In this document: positions 45,561 through 59,400 of the stretch, piece by piece | How the letters are laid out: every line of letters starts with the position of its first letter | Position numbering within the stretch: the first letter of the stretch is position 1 | Assembly: GCF_000237925.1 (NCBI RefSeq) | Contig: NC_031498.1 | Location: forward strand, 27,176,963-27,240,962 | Length of the DNA stretch: 64,000 bases | Source: Schistosoma mansoni | Taxonomy: Eukaryota > Platyhelminthes > Trematoda > Strigeidida > Schistosomatidae | Reading direction: 5' to 3' | The notes under the pieces: model-generated | What the model was told of the DNA's origin: nothing | Databases searched by the model: none | What the model saw: the letters and a program-made list of their open reading frames with translations, nothing else | Program-made: the position numbers and the translations under genes

Positions 45561-46177
45561 CTGTAATGTTTAGGAGTATTGTTATTATAGTATGAACCAG
45601 TAATCCTGGCAATAACGCAATTTAATCAAAAAGTATTAGATGAGCACTAACGAATGTACCGTATTTGGGATTCAAAATCAAAACTATCATCAACACAAAG
45701 AAGTTGTTGGTTCTTATAAACACCACACTTAACCCTGCTGACGTGGTGTTTACGATTTATAGTCCTCAGCGGATTGTGTAGGGAGAGATCGCTTATGAAC
45801 TTATTAAAAAAAGTGAACATAGGAGATCTGAGGAGGGGCAGGTGAAGTATTACTAATGGCTACTTCTATTTTGGTTCTTTTCTAAAAAGATTGATAAAGT
45901 GGTAGTTAAAAACATTACTTCGTTGTTTTTATTCCCCAAACACACACCAAAAAATTCAACAGGCCGAAACTTCAGTGGACACGTTAAATTTTAGGCTTAA
46001 ACCCAAACTGTAGATATCCTTGTTTCAATAATCGATTGTGCTTATTTAATCTATTTGGTCACCTCTAATGAGTTTCCTTTGTTACTCGTCAATTCTGTGA
46101 TTTTTCGCCAGGTAAACGGTCTAATAACTTGTGTGGTGGTTCTTTATCTAGATAGGCCGGCCTAAGCTCAATGATAC

Positions 46178-46503
46178 TGATGATGCAACGGATATTCTAG
46201 TTTTACAACTGGATACCAGTAGCACCTTCTATGTTCGGTCGTTCCCAGTCAGATAGAAATCAGAAGTCAGACGAGAAGAGGCAGGAAAGATATATTTGAT
46301 TCGTTACCAATATATCGAGGACCTTTTCTATGAGCTGGCTAATGAAACGTAGGAGCTGTGTCCCACGCCGAGTCGAAACGTGATCTGGTGCGGATGCATG
46401 ACCGAAAGCCTTCAGCTAAACAAGTCCACTTAAACAACGTGGTCAGCATCCAATGTCGAACACTTAATGAGCTATTGATTTTGGGGAATTATTTACAGCT
46501 ACA
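46178..46503 (-). repeat. 3' LTR of the Gypsy element
   Basis: On the minus strand it reads TGTAGCTGTAAATAATTCCC to GCATCATCA (TG...CA). A purine-rich tract (complement of CACTCCCCCCCT) lies directly before it at about 46504-46522. Confidence 0.9.
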
Positions 46504-47030
46504 GATCACTCCCCCCCTAGTGAGGTAGTGATGCCCCTAAGACGTGACCAGCCAGAAGTTTAAACCCAACGAGTTTGTCGTTGGTAAACACTCTTCTGAT
46601 AGCTTGCTTCGTTTAGCAGCGTCTGGTCGTCTTTCCTTAAACTATGGGACCAAAATGTACAACGTAGCAATAAAGAAATATAGTACAATGAAAATTTCGG
46701 TTCCTTGCGAAACTTCGTCGTTCTTTTCCAGCCGTCCTGGAAAAGAGGAAAAATAAAACGTGTGAGTGCATGTCGAAAATACACTCGTACTTGCGTAAGG
46801 ACACAAGATGAGCGGAAAAAAATAAACTGATATACTTACAAACAGCGTAAAAGCGATCGGAAAAAAAGGTTTTCTTTTGGTTTTTTTCAATATATAAATA
46901 TATATATATATACGCTCAAAAAAATGTTTTGTTTTTTTTTTTTGTTTTTTTTATATAAATAAAAAAATGAGCATATTAAAAAAAATTTATAATAAACTTT
47001 GAAAGGGTAATTCAAGATAAAGCTTATGTC

Positions 47031-50000
47031 CTACGTGCAATATTCGTTAAGATGTTCTGGAAATCTTACTCGTCTTCCAAAACGCGTTGTTTTAGGTTTT
47101 TCTATCGACGTTGACGAAGTATCAAGTTGTGTGTCGGTTGTCGTGTAGGGTACTACGAGTGTAGTAGCTGTGTCGTTTGCTTGTACCGAAGGAAAATCGA
47201 CGTAGCTAGGGTTTCCTTCTGGGTACGCAGCTTTGAGTCGATCGATACTGATGCTATCTTTCGTACCGTTCTTATCGACTACATAGTACTTAGGTTCGCG
47301 TTGAAGAACTTTGAAGGGTCCTTCGTATGCTGATTCGAGGGGTCGTCGATGTGAGTCTCGACGAACGAAGACGTGTGTACTATGTCGTAATTCGGGTTGA
47401 ACGAAAACATCAGTTGATTGAGGTCGAGTGTGAGCAGGTTTAACTGAACGCATAGCGTTTGTAAGCCTACTCGTGTAAGAGTTTAGATCCATGTTCAATG
47501 AAGAAGCTGAAGGATCCACGAATTCTCCTGGGAGTCGGAGTGTCGTTCCGTAAACGAGTTGAGATGCCGTGTATCCAATGTCAGCTTTCACTGCATTGCG
47601 GATACCTAGCAAGAGGGGTGGAAGAGCGTCTGTCCACTGTGAAACGTTTGAAGCTGATAATGAAGCTTTTAGTTGTCGATGAAAACGTTCTACCAACCCG
47701 TTTGCTTGTGGGTGGTAGGCGGTCGTTCGGAAGCGCGTGATTCCTAATAGTGAGGTCAGACAACGGAAAAGTCCAGATTCGAATTGGCGTCCGCGGTCTG
47801 TAGTGATTGTGGAAGGGCAGCCGAAATTTGCTACCCATCGTTCGACGAAAGCACGGGCCACGGTTTCAGCAGTAATGTCCTTAATCGGTACTGCTTCTGG
47901 CCATCGAGTGAAACGGTCTACGCATGTTAGGAGATATGAGTATCCGTTCGAGTCGGGTAAGGGTCCTACTAAATCTATATGGACGTGGTCGAAACGAGCG
48001 TCAGGGGTTTTGAAAGAGCCTAAGGGACATTTGTTGTGTCTTATGACCTTAGATTTCTGACAGCTTACACAGGAGCGTGCCCACTCCCTCACGTCTTTAT
48101 TCATGCCAGGCCAACAAAGTCGTTCGGCTACAAGTTCGATTGTTGCACGAGCACCTGGATGAGAAAGATTGTGCAACGTATTGAAGACGTTGCGGCGATA
48201 ATGTTTTGGTACAATTGGACGATCCCTACCTGTAGATGTGTCACAGAGTAAGGTTTCCTTACCTGTTCCCATCTGCCTAATACTTAGTTTAAGAGTTGTC
48301 GAGGATAACTCATGCTGAAGATCAATGTCTTCTTTTTGAAGCTGAGCGAGTTTAAGAAGGTCGATTCCTTGGAAACTGTTCAAGGAGCTAATTCGAGACA
48401 AGGCGTCTGCGACTACATTGTTTGCTCCAGAAATATGTTGTATGTCTGAAGTAAACTGCGAAATGTAGTCGAGTTGTCGAGACTCTCGCGGTGAGTACTT
48501 GTCTGAAGATGAACTTAAAGAGAAGGTAAGAGGTTTATGATCGGTAAAAAGCGTGAATTCTCTTCCTTCGATGGAATGTTGAAAATGCCGTACAGCACAA
48601 TACATAGCTAGGAGTTCTCTACCGAACGTACTGTACCTAGATTCCGCGTCTAACAACCGTCTCGAGAAAAATCCTAAAGGTTGCCACGAGTTGTTAACCC
48701 ATTGTTGTAAGACTGCTCCGATTGCTGAGTCAGATGCGTCTACTGCGATACTAATGGGTGCTTGAGTGTCCTGATGAGCAAGCAAGGTTGCTTTAGCGAT
48801 GTGTTCCTTAACTGTGGAGAATGCTTTACGGGCTATGTCGTCTAAACTAATTGATTTCGCATTTCCACGAAGTTGATCGGTTAACGGTTTCATTAGGGAT
48901 GCGCATTTGGGTATGAACCGTCTATAGAAACTTACGAGTCCGTTAAAAGTTCGTAAGTGCTTGATCGTGGTCGGTTCTGGGTAATCCAGAATGGCCGCCA
49001 CTTTGCTCCTAAGGGGTCGGATGCCTTGGGCATCAATAGTGTGTCCTAAGAAGTCTAAGGAGTTAGTTCCGATTTGGCATTTCTGAATGTTGACAGTAAT
49101 GCCATGCCTTTGGAGTCGATCGAAAACAATGTCCAGATGCTTGAGATGCGATTCTCTGTCCGGACTTGCTATTAGACAGTCATCAACATACGCATGTACG
49201 AAGTTGAGACCTCGGAAGACGTCGTCTATAAACCTTTGGAAGGTTTGAGCCGCATTTCTTAAACCAAAAGGCATTCGTAGAAATTCGTAAAGACCGAAGG
49301 GAGTGATGATGGCGGTTTTAGGAATGTCGTCAGGTGCCATCGGGATTTGGTTATAAGCTTTAACCAAGTCGATTTTCGAAAAGACAGTTGTACCTTTCAA
49401 GGTAGCTGTCAAATCGTGAATATGAGGCAGCGGGTAACGATCGGGAATGGTTTTAGCATTCAGACGCCGATAATCACCAGTTGGCCGCCAATCATTGCTG
49501 TCCTTTTTAGGGACCATGTGCAATGGGGATGCCCATGGACTATCCGATGGTCGAATTATCCCTAGGTCCATCATGTGGTCGAATTCGTTTTTAGCTAACC
49601 TAAGCTTCTCGGGAGCGAGTCTTCGGGCTTTCGAAAATACAGGTGGTCCTGTAGTCGAGATGTGATGTGTAACATTGCTGGTTACACAAGGTAATTTCGA
49701 TTGCGATTGGCATATCCCGGGGTATTTGTCGAGTACTGCTTGGTACACGGGGTCTATGGTGTGCTTAATCGTGACTGGGGATAACCTGCAACCAGAACAA
49801 GGAGTTACGCAAACGGATAACTTAGTGTTTCCGTCTATTAACCTTCGTGCGCGTGTGTCGATGAGTAGATTGTAGTGTTGTAACAGGTCTATACCAATGA
49901 TTGGCATAGAGACATCTGCAACAACGAAAATCCAGTGTATGGGTTTGCGTAAACCCACGTTAAGGTAGACGTACCTTTTACCGTAAGTAGCGATCGGCTT

Positions 50001-50114
50001 TCCGTTTGCCGCCTGTAAACTTAAAACAGACTCGCGAAGTCTGTCGTCGGGATTTGCTGGAAGAACGCTAACTTCTGCGCCAGTGTCGACGAGGTAGCGA
50101 ACTTTCGTAGTCAC
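47031..50114 (-). CDS. pol: Gypsy pol: protease, reverse transcriptase, RNase H, integrase
   Basis: A single reading frame of about 1,027 residues shows, in order, a retroviral-type aspartic protease ([13 protein letters not shown] near the start), a reverse transcriptase with the YVDD box, RNase H ([13 protein letters not shown]), and an integrase with an HHCC zinc finger and a DDE core ([22 protein letters not shown]). The order RT-RNase H-integrase is that of the Gypsy/Metaviridae group. It lies in a different frame from gag, as in many relatives. The protein start is not known, since the product is normally cut from a longer one. Confidence 0.9.
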   Translation of the reverse strand: MTTKVRYLVDTGAEVSVLPANPDDRLRESVLSLQAANGKPIATYGKRYVYLNVGLRKPIHWIFVVADVSMPIIGIDLLQHYNLLIDTRARRLIDGNTKLSVCVTPCSGCRLSPVTIKHTIDPVYQAVLDKYPGICQSQSKLPCVTSNVTHHISTTGPPVFSKARRLAPEKLRLAKNEFDHMMDLGIIRPSDSPWASPLHMVPKKDSNDWRPTGDYRRLNAKTIPDRYPLPHIHDLTATLKGTTVFSKIDLVKAYNQIPMAPDDIPKTAIITPFGLYEFLRMPFGLRNAAQTFQRFIDDVFRGLNFVHAYVDDCLIASPDRESHLKHLDIVFDRLQRHGITVNIQKCQIGTNSLDFLGHTIDAQGIRPLRSKVAAILDYPEPTTIKHLRTFNGLVSFYRRFIPKCASLMKPLTDQLRGNAKSISLDDIARKAFSTVKEHIAKATLLAHQDTQAPISIAVDASDSAIGAVLQQWVNNSWQPLGFFSRRLLDAESRYSTFGRELLAMYCAVRHFQHSIEGREFTLFTDHKPLTFSLSSSSDKYSPRESRQLDYISQFTSDIQHISGANNVVADALSRISSLNSFQGIDLLKLAQLQKEDIDLQHELSSTTLKLSIRQMGTGKETLLCDTSTGRDRPIVPKHYRRNVFNTLHNLSHPGARATIELVAERLCWPGMNKDVREWARSCVSCQKSKVIRHNKCPLGSFKTPDARFDHVHIDLVGPLPDSNGYSYLLTCVDRFTRWPEAVPIKDITAETVARAFVERWVANFGCPSTITTDRGRQFESGLFRCLTSLLGITRFRTTAYHPQANGLVERFHRQLKASLSASNVSQWTDALPPLLLGIRNAVKADIGYTASQLVYGTTLRLPGEFVDPSASSLNMDLNSYTSRLTNAMRSVKPAHTRPQSTDVFVQPELRHSTHVFVRRDSHRRPLESAYEGPFKVLQREPKYYVVDKNGTKDSISIDRLKAAYPEGNPSYVDFPSVQANDTATTLVVPYTTTDTQLDTSSTSIEKPKTTRFGRRVRFPEHLNEYCT

Positions 50115-50161
50115 ATCCGTGACATATAAGAGGCGGCTGTGTTCGCCGGCTACGGTTGCCG

Positions 50162-50995
50162 TTAACGCGTGCCGGCTGGGAAGTTTCCCGAACTGTTTTT
50201 CGTGTCACTCGATTTTGGGGTCGGATAATTGCAAGGTTTCCTGCAGTTTCTGGAAAACTTACCGTACTGGTTATGATACCAGCACCAGTCGGGATTGTCT
50301 GTCTCTCGTGGTCGAGAGCCAGATCGCTTACGTGAGGCACTTCTACGCGGGGTTTTTGACCGACTACGGTCATTGCGAACTCTAAGATATCGTGTAAGCG
50401 TGTGACATAGTTCGGCCATGTCAGTCGAGGTCGATTGGGGTTTTTCTTTGATAGTAAAAACCTCGGCTTTAGAAAATTTGGTGATTTCCAAGATTCGATC
50501 GGCAGATGCAGCTAGTTCATCTATGGCATTGTTTTGAAATGAAACAAGCACTGCCTGCACCTGTTGAGGGAGTTTAGACAAGAAAAGTTGTCGAAATAGG
50601 CCATCATCGAAAGTTCGTTGGCCGATGACTTCTCTCATTCTAAGCAACATGTCCGTCGCAGAACCATGTTGTAAGTCGATATTGTTAAGGAGTTGGTCTA
50701 ACCGTTGTCGATCAGTTAGGTCTCCTCGTTTTAAAATCGATAGCTTAAGCGATTCGTAAGGTTCGGGAACATCGCTAGTAAACATACTAGGTGTTACGTA
50801 CCCGTTAAACTCGCGCGGTAACGCCTTAACTACCGCGAGGAAACGTGTGCGCGAGTCCGTGATTCCGTGCATGCAAAAATCGGCTTCTGCATAGCAGAAC
50901 CAGGACTCGATATTGTCGGGCCAAAATGGCGTTAACTGAATCGAAATAGGGGGAATAGACTTTAACTTAAAAACCTTGGGTGAGTGTTCCGTCAT
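50162..50995 (-). CDS. gag: Gypsy gag
   Basis: The frame is 277 codons. The N-terminal half is of the capsid-like type seen in this clade ([17 protein letters not shown]). Near the C-terminus, [18 protein letters not shown] has the C-x2-H-x9-C-x3-C spacing that characterises CsRn1-clade gag, in place of the usual CCHC knuckle. It is followed by pol. Confidence 0.85.
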   Translation of the reverse strand: MTEHSPKVFKLKSIPPISIQLTPFWPDNIESWFCYAEADFCMHGITDSRTRFLAVVKALPREFNGYVTPSMFTSDVPEPYESLKLSILKRGDLTDRQRLDQLLNNIDLQHGSATDMLLRMREVIGQRTFDDGLFRQLFLSKLPQQVQAVLVSFQNNAIDELAASADRILEITKFSKAEVFTIKEKPQSTSTDMAELCHTLTRYLRVRNDRSRSKTPRRSASRKRSGSRPRETDNPDWCWYHNQYGKFSRNCRKPCNYPTPKSSDTKNSSGNFPAGTR

Positions 50996-51156
50996 ATTAA
51001 TATAGATAACGAAAAATGTCTAATTTAAAATATATCCGAGAAAAAAAATTCGCGAAAAAAGTATATCACAATATATAAAATTTAAATAAAGAATAACAAT
51101 GAATAATAATATTCTAAAATGGAACAGACTCACAGTATATTGACTTGGTGTACCAG

Positions 51157-51174
51157 ATCACGTCGGGCTCACCA
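51157..51174 (-). promoter_or_regulatory. Primer binding site, tRNA-Trp type
   Basis: The minus strand reads TGGTGAGCCCGACGTGAT, the complement of a tRNA 3' end with CCA. It fits tRNA-Trp with one difference from the animal form that I remember. It lies one base inside the 5' LTR. tRNA-Trp priming is known for the CsRn1 clade. Confidence 0.75.
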
Positions 51175-51175
51175 A

Positions 51176-51501
51176 TGATGATGCAACGGATATTCTAGTT
51201 TTACAACTGGATACCAGTAGCACCTTCTATGTTCGGTCGTTCCCAGTCAGATAGAAATCAGAAGTCAGACGAGAAGAGGCAGGAAAGATATATTTGATTC
51301 GTTACCAATATATCGAGGACCTTTTCTATGAGCTGGCTAATGAAACGTAGGAGCTGTGTCCCACGCCGAGTCGAAACGTGATCTGGTGCGGATGCATGAC
51401 CGAAAGCCTTCAGCTAAACAAGTCCACTTAAACAACGTGGTCAGCATCCAATGTCGAACACTTAATGAGCTATTGATTTTGGGGAATTATTTACAGCTAC
51501 A
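51176..51501 (-). repeat. 5' LTR of the Gypsy element
   Basis: It is identical by eye to 46178-46503 over 326 bp. Because the element is on the minus strand, this LTR is the one nearest PSMD14. Confidence 0.9.
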
Positions 51502-51559
51502 ATACCTACTGGGTTAGTGTTTCCCTGCTTTGAACTACGAAACATTTTCGTTTACTAGA

Positions 51560-52130
51560 GATAAATTTGTATGGATCTATGAATCGAGAGCTGAAATGTC
51601 CCCCTACTTCCTCACACCTTATTCAAACGTGCGTGCGGGTGTTCACGAGTACTGAATTGTCCAAGTGTGGTCCGTGTAACCTTCCAGGTTAGGCTCTTTA
51701 GCTTCACTACATGGATTGATAAACACACCCGGTGGTCTTAAATTCGTCCCTAAGACTAGTTCTGCTGCTCAACACTGTGAATTAGTTTTGAGAGTTGTTC
51801 AGAATTGTTTGAAATAAGGTGTGTGTAATGGTGTGTCCGACAAGTCTCTCTCTGTTGTAGATTTCAATAGGCCCAGGCTAACTGGTAAATAGTATTTGGT
51901 GGTGAAAATGCTCTTTTCACATAGGGAGTTTTATGGAGATAAGGTATAGTGATTTCGGACTGGAATGGCAAGGCTGCTGGAATATTCTACCACACTAAGT
52001 TGCTCTAGTTGCCTGAAGAATACTGCAAACCCTTGGAGATTATCTATGAAAATTACGGCTGTTCTGTCAAGAACCATTTGAACCATTTAGATGACCGTAA
52101 GATTGACCTAAAGCTACTCGCCAATTCAAA
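51560..52130 (-). repeat. Older Gypsy pol remnant beside the young element
   Basis: Minus-strand islands resemble the integrase C-terminal region of the same clade, for example a counterpart of the TTLRLPGEF motif near 51740. It is badly broken, with many breaks. The young element appears to have landed in or next to this debris. Confidence 0.45.
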
Positions 52131-52229
52131 AGTATTGTACACCTGTCAGTTAATTTAGTTTCCTAAAGTGTCCTTCAACATCCCGCCTATTTCGATACAC
52201 ATCTCTTAGTAATAATTTCCTCTTACGTA

Positions 52230-53352
<1,123 letters not shown>

Positions 53353-53362
53353 ACAATTACCA

Positions 53363-53368
53363 AATAAA
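53363..53368 (+). terminator. Poly(A) signal AATAAA after PSMD14
   Basis: AATAAA lies 11 bp after the PSMD14 stop codon and 82 bp before the next start codon. This leaves a very short 3' UTR and almost no room for a separate downstream promoter. Confidence 0.6.
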
Positions 53369-53430
53369 TTCTTTATAAAACATTGAGTTCTATCCAATTG
53401 TTACTGTGAAGTTGTGTTTACTGAAGTATT

Positions 53431-53444
53431 TTTACTGTCTTTAG
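53431..53444 (+). promoter_or_regulatory. 3' splice acceptor just before the SMARCAL1 ATG
   Basis: A pyrimidine-rich TTTACTGTCTTTAG ends 5 bp before the ATG at 53450. With no upstream exon recognised, it is a candidate spliced-leader trans-splice site. It could instead join a short untranslated exon. Confidence 0.55.
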
Positions 53445-53449
53445 GAAAC

Positions 53450-56400
53450 ATGAGTTCTGATGCATTAACCGAAGAAGAGCGTTCACTTATTGAAGCTAAA
53501 CGAAGAAAAGCGCTTGAGTCCCGTAACCGAAATACTGCGGGCGGACTTGTTAGTTCAGTGCCTATAGTTCAGAAACAGAATGTGGTTGCTAAGCAGCCCT
53601 TATGCTATGAAGGTGGTTATGATAGTATGCATACTGAAAAGGTAGGAGATTTCGTACATATGGCTAGAAAATGGGTGGAATCTGGGTAAGTTATTCAGGT
53701 TTTATCACATCTTTCTATCTTAATAGGGTGCTAATGTATAAGTTGGGCGTTATTAAGTAGCGGTTTCGGTGTACTAATGTTTTAACTATACAGTCTTTAG
53801 CTCTTGTTCAAACGCAGTCACTCAATTTTAGACATTGTAGGATTTCGCAATGACTAACTTAACCTTTGAGATTCTTATAGGATTTCCGGTTAGACGGCAT
53901 TATGTCAGTTACTTAAACGCCCAAATATGCCCTGCTGTTGTTATGGTACTCAAACACGTCGTCGGGATCTTGACAGCTACTTGATAGTGGTCGATAAAAT
54001 TCTTCGTTCATTTTTAAGGGGAGATTGGTTTGTAAGTTTATCCGTATTCTGGGAATGAACTAAGGTTGACATGTTTATGTAGCATACCAAATCTCGTTTA
54101 CGGCTCTTGTCACATTTATCTTTCCCTATCACTTGTTTTCCTTGTACTGTGTGTTTGATTCATACCCAAAGTCGGCTAGACTTAATCACGTTGATAGATT
54201 ATTGTTACTCTTTCTCATGATAAAACCTATTTCATTGTTAAGAAGACTTCCAGGTTGCTCGCTTTTCAACGTGTAAGATTTCGATTGTAAATCACAAGGA
54301 GACTTTATATCTTCAATTATTATTTTTACAAGTTATTTTTGTTTTCACTTAGTGTAGGAGTCCAAGATTGTAAGGATATCCCTCTGATATAGCACATTGG
54401 TTGTGGCTTTTGTATTTCGAAGTCAGTTCAAGGTCTTTATTAAGGTAGAGGCCACTATTTAATAATCCATGTCAACCCCAATATTGATCGAGACTGTTTT
54501 CTCATATGCGTTAAAAGTATATATACTTTTATGGAATAATTTGTATTAGTGTTTTTAGTCGGTAAATAGCTTAAATAAACCCATGAAATAAGTCGATTTA
54601 TATTATCCTGTTATAATTGCCGTCCTTTTGACATTGCTTGCCAGCTAAATAAACGATATGAGGAGGGGGGTGAACTTTGATCTGACATTAACCTGGATTG
54701 AGCCATGTAAGTAGGTGCAGACTACTTGGTTGAGGTCTGCAAGATTATCGTAACCATTGGTTAGAGACCTTGAATGGCATGCTTCAGAATTGTTCACGAT
54801 GACACGAGTGCGTCTACTCTATGTCTCTTAGATTCTAAGCTTCTCAATTCCTGATAATTCTTTTTCCACGAAGTTGAGTTAATGAATCGTATCTTCGATG
54901 CCTAATCTTTTCCAGTACCAGTAATATTTATTATTTATTTAAAAATATAAACATGTGTGCCACACAAATGATTCAATTTGTGTGAGGGCTGGAATACTGT
55001 TACCACCTCTAATACTCTGGGATTCTGTGTAACAGTTTGACCTTACCGTGCTAACGGGTATGGCATCTTGGACCGATGTGTTCACGTACCGGGTTCTATG
55101 TTGAGTTTGACTGACTGGGTGAGTATATTGTGGGTCTACATGGTAAGCAACCGATACCCAAAACAATTTGAAGTAACCGGAGTCTGTCTCATTATGTATG
55201 TGACAGTATTGGATAAGGATTGTCACGACTATATTCTGTGAAAGTCACTGATTGTTTTTACCTCATATTAATTATCGACAAACTTTTAAATTTTTCGTCT
55301 TTCTAGGTTCTTGCAAATGTAAACGTAACTTTTAAGTCTCTAAATAACTGATATGCTAGGGATTGCAAAGCTTTGTTTCTCTTGTTATTTAGAGAGACTA
55401 GGCTTTGTCCACGAACTTCAGTAACCAAAAATAAGAGAGGGACAGAATTACTTTTCCAGTTTCCTTACTTTTCATCAAGGTGTCGGTGTGGAGAGCCCAA
55501 GGTTTAACCCTTAGAAGCATTGTCCTTCCCTAGTCACTTCGTCGACTTCGTGCTAAAGTTTTTCTGAAGTGACTGGGGTAGTTCAGCTGATAATTTGCTT
55601 ATGAGATATTCCTTGTACCCTGACCAATTAGATTTTAGAGAACAGTTACCCACAAGTTGAGCGAGGATATAACTATATATAGGTAAGCTAAAGCTACTAC
55701 TAAGACATAAAGTATCCAACCACGATAGTGACGAGCTGCTAATTAGATAATTAATTAACTTTACAAAGCAGTCAGTCAAGTTGATGAATTCACCTAACAC
55801 TCTATCCAGCTCCTCTTCTTCATCTTTCAAACTTACAGTCTTAAAGAATAACCTTCAATACTGTGATATTTGTATAGATTACATTATACTTTACTGACTT
55901 TATATCACCTGTTATAATTAGAAATTAAAACTAAAGGGCAAATAACATGTTTCACTGGATTCGACTGTTTATTTAAAATTTATTTTAGTTGAAGGAATTG
56001 CCGAAGTTTTTTTCTACCATGTATAAGATCGTTTGAGTGACTAGGAGTTATCAAATTGATTGCGAATCCCTCTCAAAAATTGGTTGTTTCGCGACCCGAT
56101 GACCATGTATGTGTTCGTTAACTGGTCCAAATTACATGTATATAGAAGGTTCAAATGCCACCTAGATACTGAAACTAGTGGATGCAATGAGCTTTAACCT
56201 GCAATTAGTCACATAGTTAAGATATCAAAACGCTTGGGAATCACCCCCATTGATTGCCAGTTATTCGTGTGAAACATAATTCATTCTAGAAGATGCATTA
56301 TCATAAGTTATACAGTTTAAAGACTGAGAGTTGAGAACCTGGGCAAATAAATAAATTATAAGCAGAGATGAATGCCGTCTAGCAGTGGAGTCTAGGATGT

Positions 56401-59400
56401 GCGTTTCGTGTAATCCACACGATGCACATTATGCTAATAAGAGGTTGATCAGTTCCAGTCCTAAACGTCAGTGGGGAGGTTCAAATAACCAATACAAAAA
56501 TGGATCAAAGAAATAAATCCTTCGATATGAACAACAACTTCTTCAAGCAAATTCCTTGATGTATATTTTGAATAATTGTTATTACGTGTTTAACTTGTTT
56601 ATCAGGCGCATATTCATTTGCTTGGCTTTGAGCCATCCTCGAATGCTTAAACCATTAAGCTGCCTCTTGAGCTGTAGGAATGCATTGCTTCTGTCATTCA
56701 GATTAAATATTTGTCATTTAACATAATTAGGCTATGAACTTACTAATTACAAAATAAATATATTGGTTAAACATCGGTGAATTTCGAATTTCTTTGTATC
56801 TAACTAGTTAATAATTAAGTATTTTTACACAATCTATCACAGTAAACCAACAACTGTTAAGCCGACTGGGAATTTAGTCAAGCAACAAATTTCACAACTC
56901 AAACAGAATTTTATACCTAAATCCAGTACAAATTCTTTTCCTTCGAGAACCCCTCAGTCTACTCCTAATGATGCATTCAGACCGAAGACCAGCTTAGCTA
57001 ATGTACTGTGCACACTGTGCTCTGCCAATAGGTTTGAAGTGCACGCCAGATATCACGTTGGATTGACACAGCTATTTAAGTCTATGGATTCTAAACAGTA
57101 TGGTAAGTTGTTATTCTTTAGTTCATATTGTATTGTTCTGTCGTGCTAGCAGCATTAACACAAGATATGATGTAATGTTGGTAACGTGTTAAGTCAACTG
57201 TGTTTTCGTATTTATGGGAAATGGTTTCAGATTCGTATCTGATTGGATTTATGTAAATCAGAATTCAGTCGTATGTGGTCAGGTAACTCTCAGTGAGGTT
57301 GAAACATAATTTGAGTTTAACTGGCTCGTATTCTTGAACAATATTATTACTTGTTTACAAGCCTTATGAAGCTGTCAAAACTAGTAGCCTACGTATCAGA
57401 AAAGATTTTATGCTCTAATAGCATTCTATAATGTGTTAAACGTGGATAGTAGACTTGGTTGATGTTAAGCTTTTCTAACTACCTAGCTCAACTCAATGAA
57501 CTAGTTTTAACATGGAAGTAGCATTTAGATAGTTGGAACGATCAATAAAGGATTTATATCACTTGCTGATCAAATTTATCAAGATAATAATCAGTGAGTT
57601 CATAAGCGGATTGATTTAAAATAGATTTTAGCGGTGTAAGTAGACTGCTATGCTGGGAGTATGTAGTCCATATATATTAGTTACGATAAGTTAGCATCGG
57701 CAAATTGGTTTTTCTATATCCATGCCAATCTGTTACTAACGAAACAAATATTGGAAGACTTCCAAAGTAGGTAAATTTGTCGACTCACTCGGCTATTTTA
57801 CTCCATGTAATTACATTAGATGTATGTAACCTGGTCCTGGATGCACATTTCGCCTGTAATATTTTGAAATGTCGCCGCTTGAATACTTACAGTGCTGTTA
57901 TAAAGGACTAAGGTCCACTCATCAGACAGGCAGGTTAGCTTAATTATACGGTGAAACAGTAATAATTACTGTAAGTGAACATGTGTCTTGTTAGCGGGAA
58001 ATACATAGGGTTAAGGCATGCTCCATGCAGAACTGTGTTGGGGCACGCTAATTGGCTATTTCTTAACCAATTAGTGCTAGCGGATACTTGGAGAAGACTC
58101 TAGAATCTTTTTATGTAAAAATTGTAAATATACTAACGTTTTCCTTATTGTGATTCCTACCTCCATTCGACCTTGCTATTTGGAATGTAACTACGTTCCT
58201 GTTCAGCCGTGTTCTGATTCGGGGACTCGTCAAGTGTATCTGGGTCGTATTAAGAAAAATCATCAGATGTCTTAAGTGCTGATTTTTTCAATCTAATTCT
58301 TAGGTTCTTTCTAAAAGCTTTTTACACTAAATTAATCAAATTGCACATGTAGGTCCACCTACAATATAGGAAGTTCTTATTTTCCTAATGTTTGTGGTTA
58401 CATCCTTATTGTTTAATGAGCTATTAAAGAGAAAGCTCCTCTACATTCAGTCTTGAACTATTTATTCCAGAAGATAAATCGAGATTTAGAGGAAGATAAA
58501 GAATAAATACACGTTCGCCAATGAGATCAGTTTTAAACTAAGTCATGAGTGGAAACTAATTCTGGAATCACTTTTAGGTAGTCTACGCCTTCCGGTATGA
58601 CTCCAGTTGACTACTGATTCTGTGGTTAATAGCATGCGTCTAAGGTTTCATAGAATGTATTATATGCTATAGAAACTCCTGGATCTGTCCGTGGCTTATT
58701 CTTTTAGCCACAAATTGAAGATTGGAGATAATTGTGAATGTGAGTAATGATATTGTAATATTATTTACAAATAAAGTGCGTAGTATTGCACAAAGCAATA
58801 ATCGTTTCATACTAATTCCACGATCCAACAATCAGCAAGCTTACGTAATCCAGCACAACAAACGAATCAATATCTATGGCTGTAATGCCAAACAAAATAG
58901 ATTCATACCTCTGACGAATAATAGTTTTCATGATTCAGTATATTGAATTCATTTAATGACTGCCAAAAGTGGCAAATTTACGTTTCCAGGTATTTATTTG
59001 GAAACTATATCATATGAAATATTTCCTTATTAATACCTCGAACTAGGATATTGCCTCGATTATTGCCTGGATACTATTTCATATTAAATTTACACACTAA
59101 TCAAATTTAATTCTGAAAATTAAAATACTATCTTATCATAATTCTCCTGTCAACTTATTTTTATATGTGTGTGTATAGATTCGCAAACAAGGAGATGGTC
59201 ATTTGATTTATCAGAATATAATGAATTCGGTAAAAAATGTGAAATTTTCTTTATAGATATATCTTTTATACAGTGAAAAAGGTCAAGAATATTGATGAAT
59301 TACACTTGGAAGAACTTCCATATGCTGTTATTAAAGTAGGTGTTTATATCTATATATCGTCCAATGTTAGTAGTTTTTATAAGTACAAAGCTAACCAGTA

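Larger units (their letters stand above)
46178..51501 (-). mobile_element. Young Gypsy LTR retrotransposon, CsRn1/Boudicca clade
   Basis: The element spans 5,324 bp, with a direct repeat ATAC at 46174-46177 and 51502-51505. Its two 326-bp LTRs read identically. On the minus strand the order is 5' LTR, primer site, gag, pol, purine tract and 3' LTR. The primer site and the gag zinc-finger layout match the CsRn1 clade. It looks whole, and I see no obvious break within gag or pol. Identical LTRs imply a very recent insertion. It lies about 730 bp upstream of the PSMD14 start codon and points away from it. Confidence 0.9.

Noticed and set aside
46370-46400. Hammerhead-like string in the Gypsy LTR (GTCCCACGCCGAG, then CGAAACG)
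   Set aside because: The CUGANGA box is absent and no stem I or III forms.
55534-55830. 98-codon minus-strand open frame in SMARCAL1 intron 1
   Set aside because: Serine/leucine-rich and without any recognised domain, splice partner or promoter. I cannot support it as a gene.
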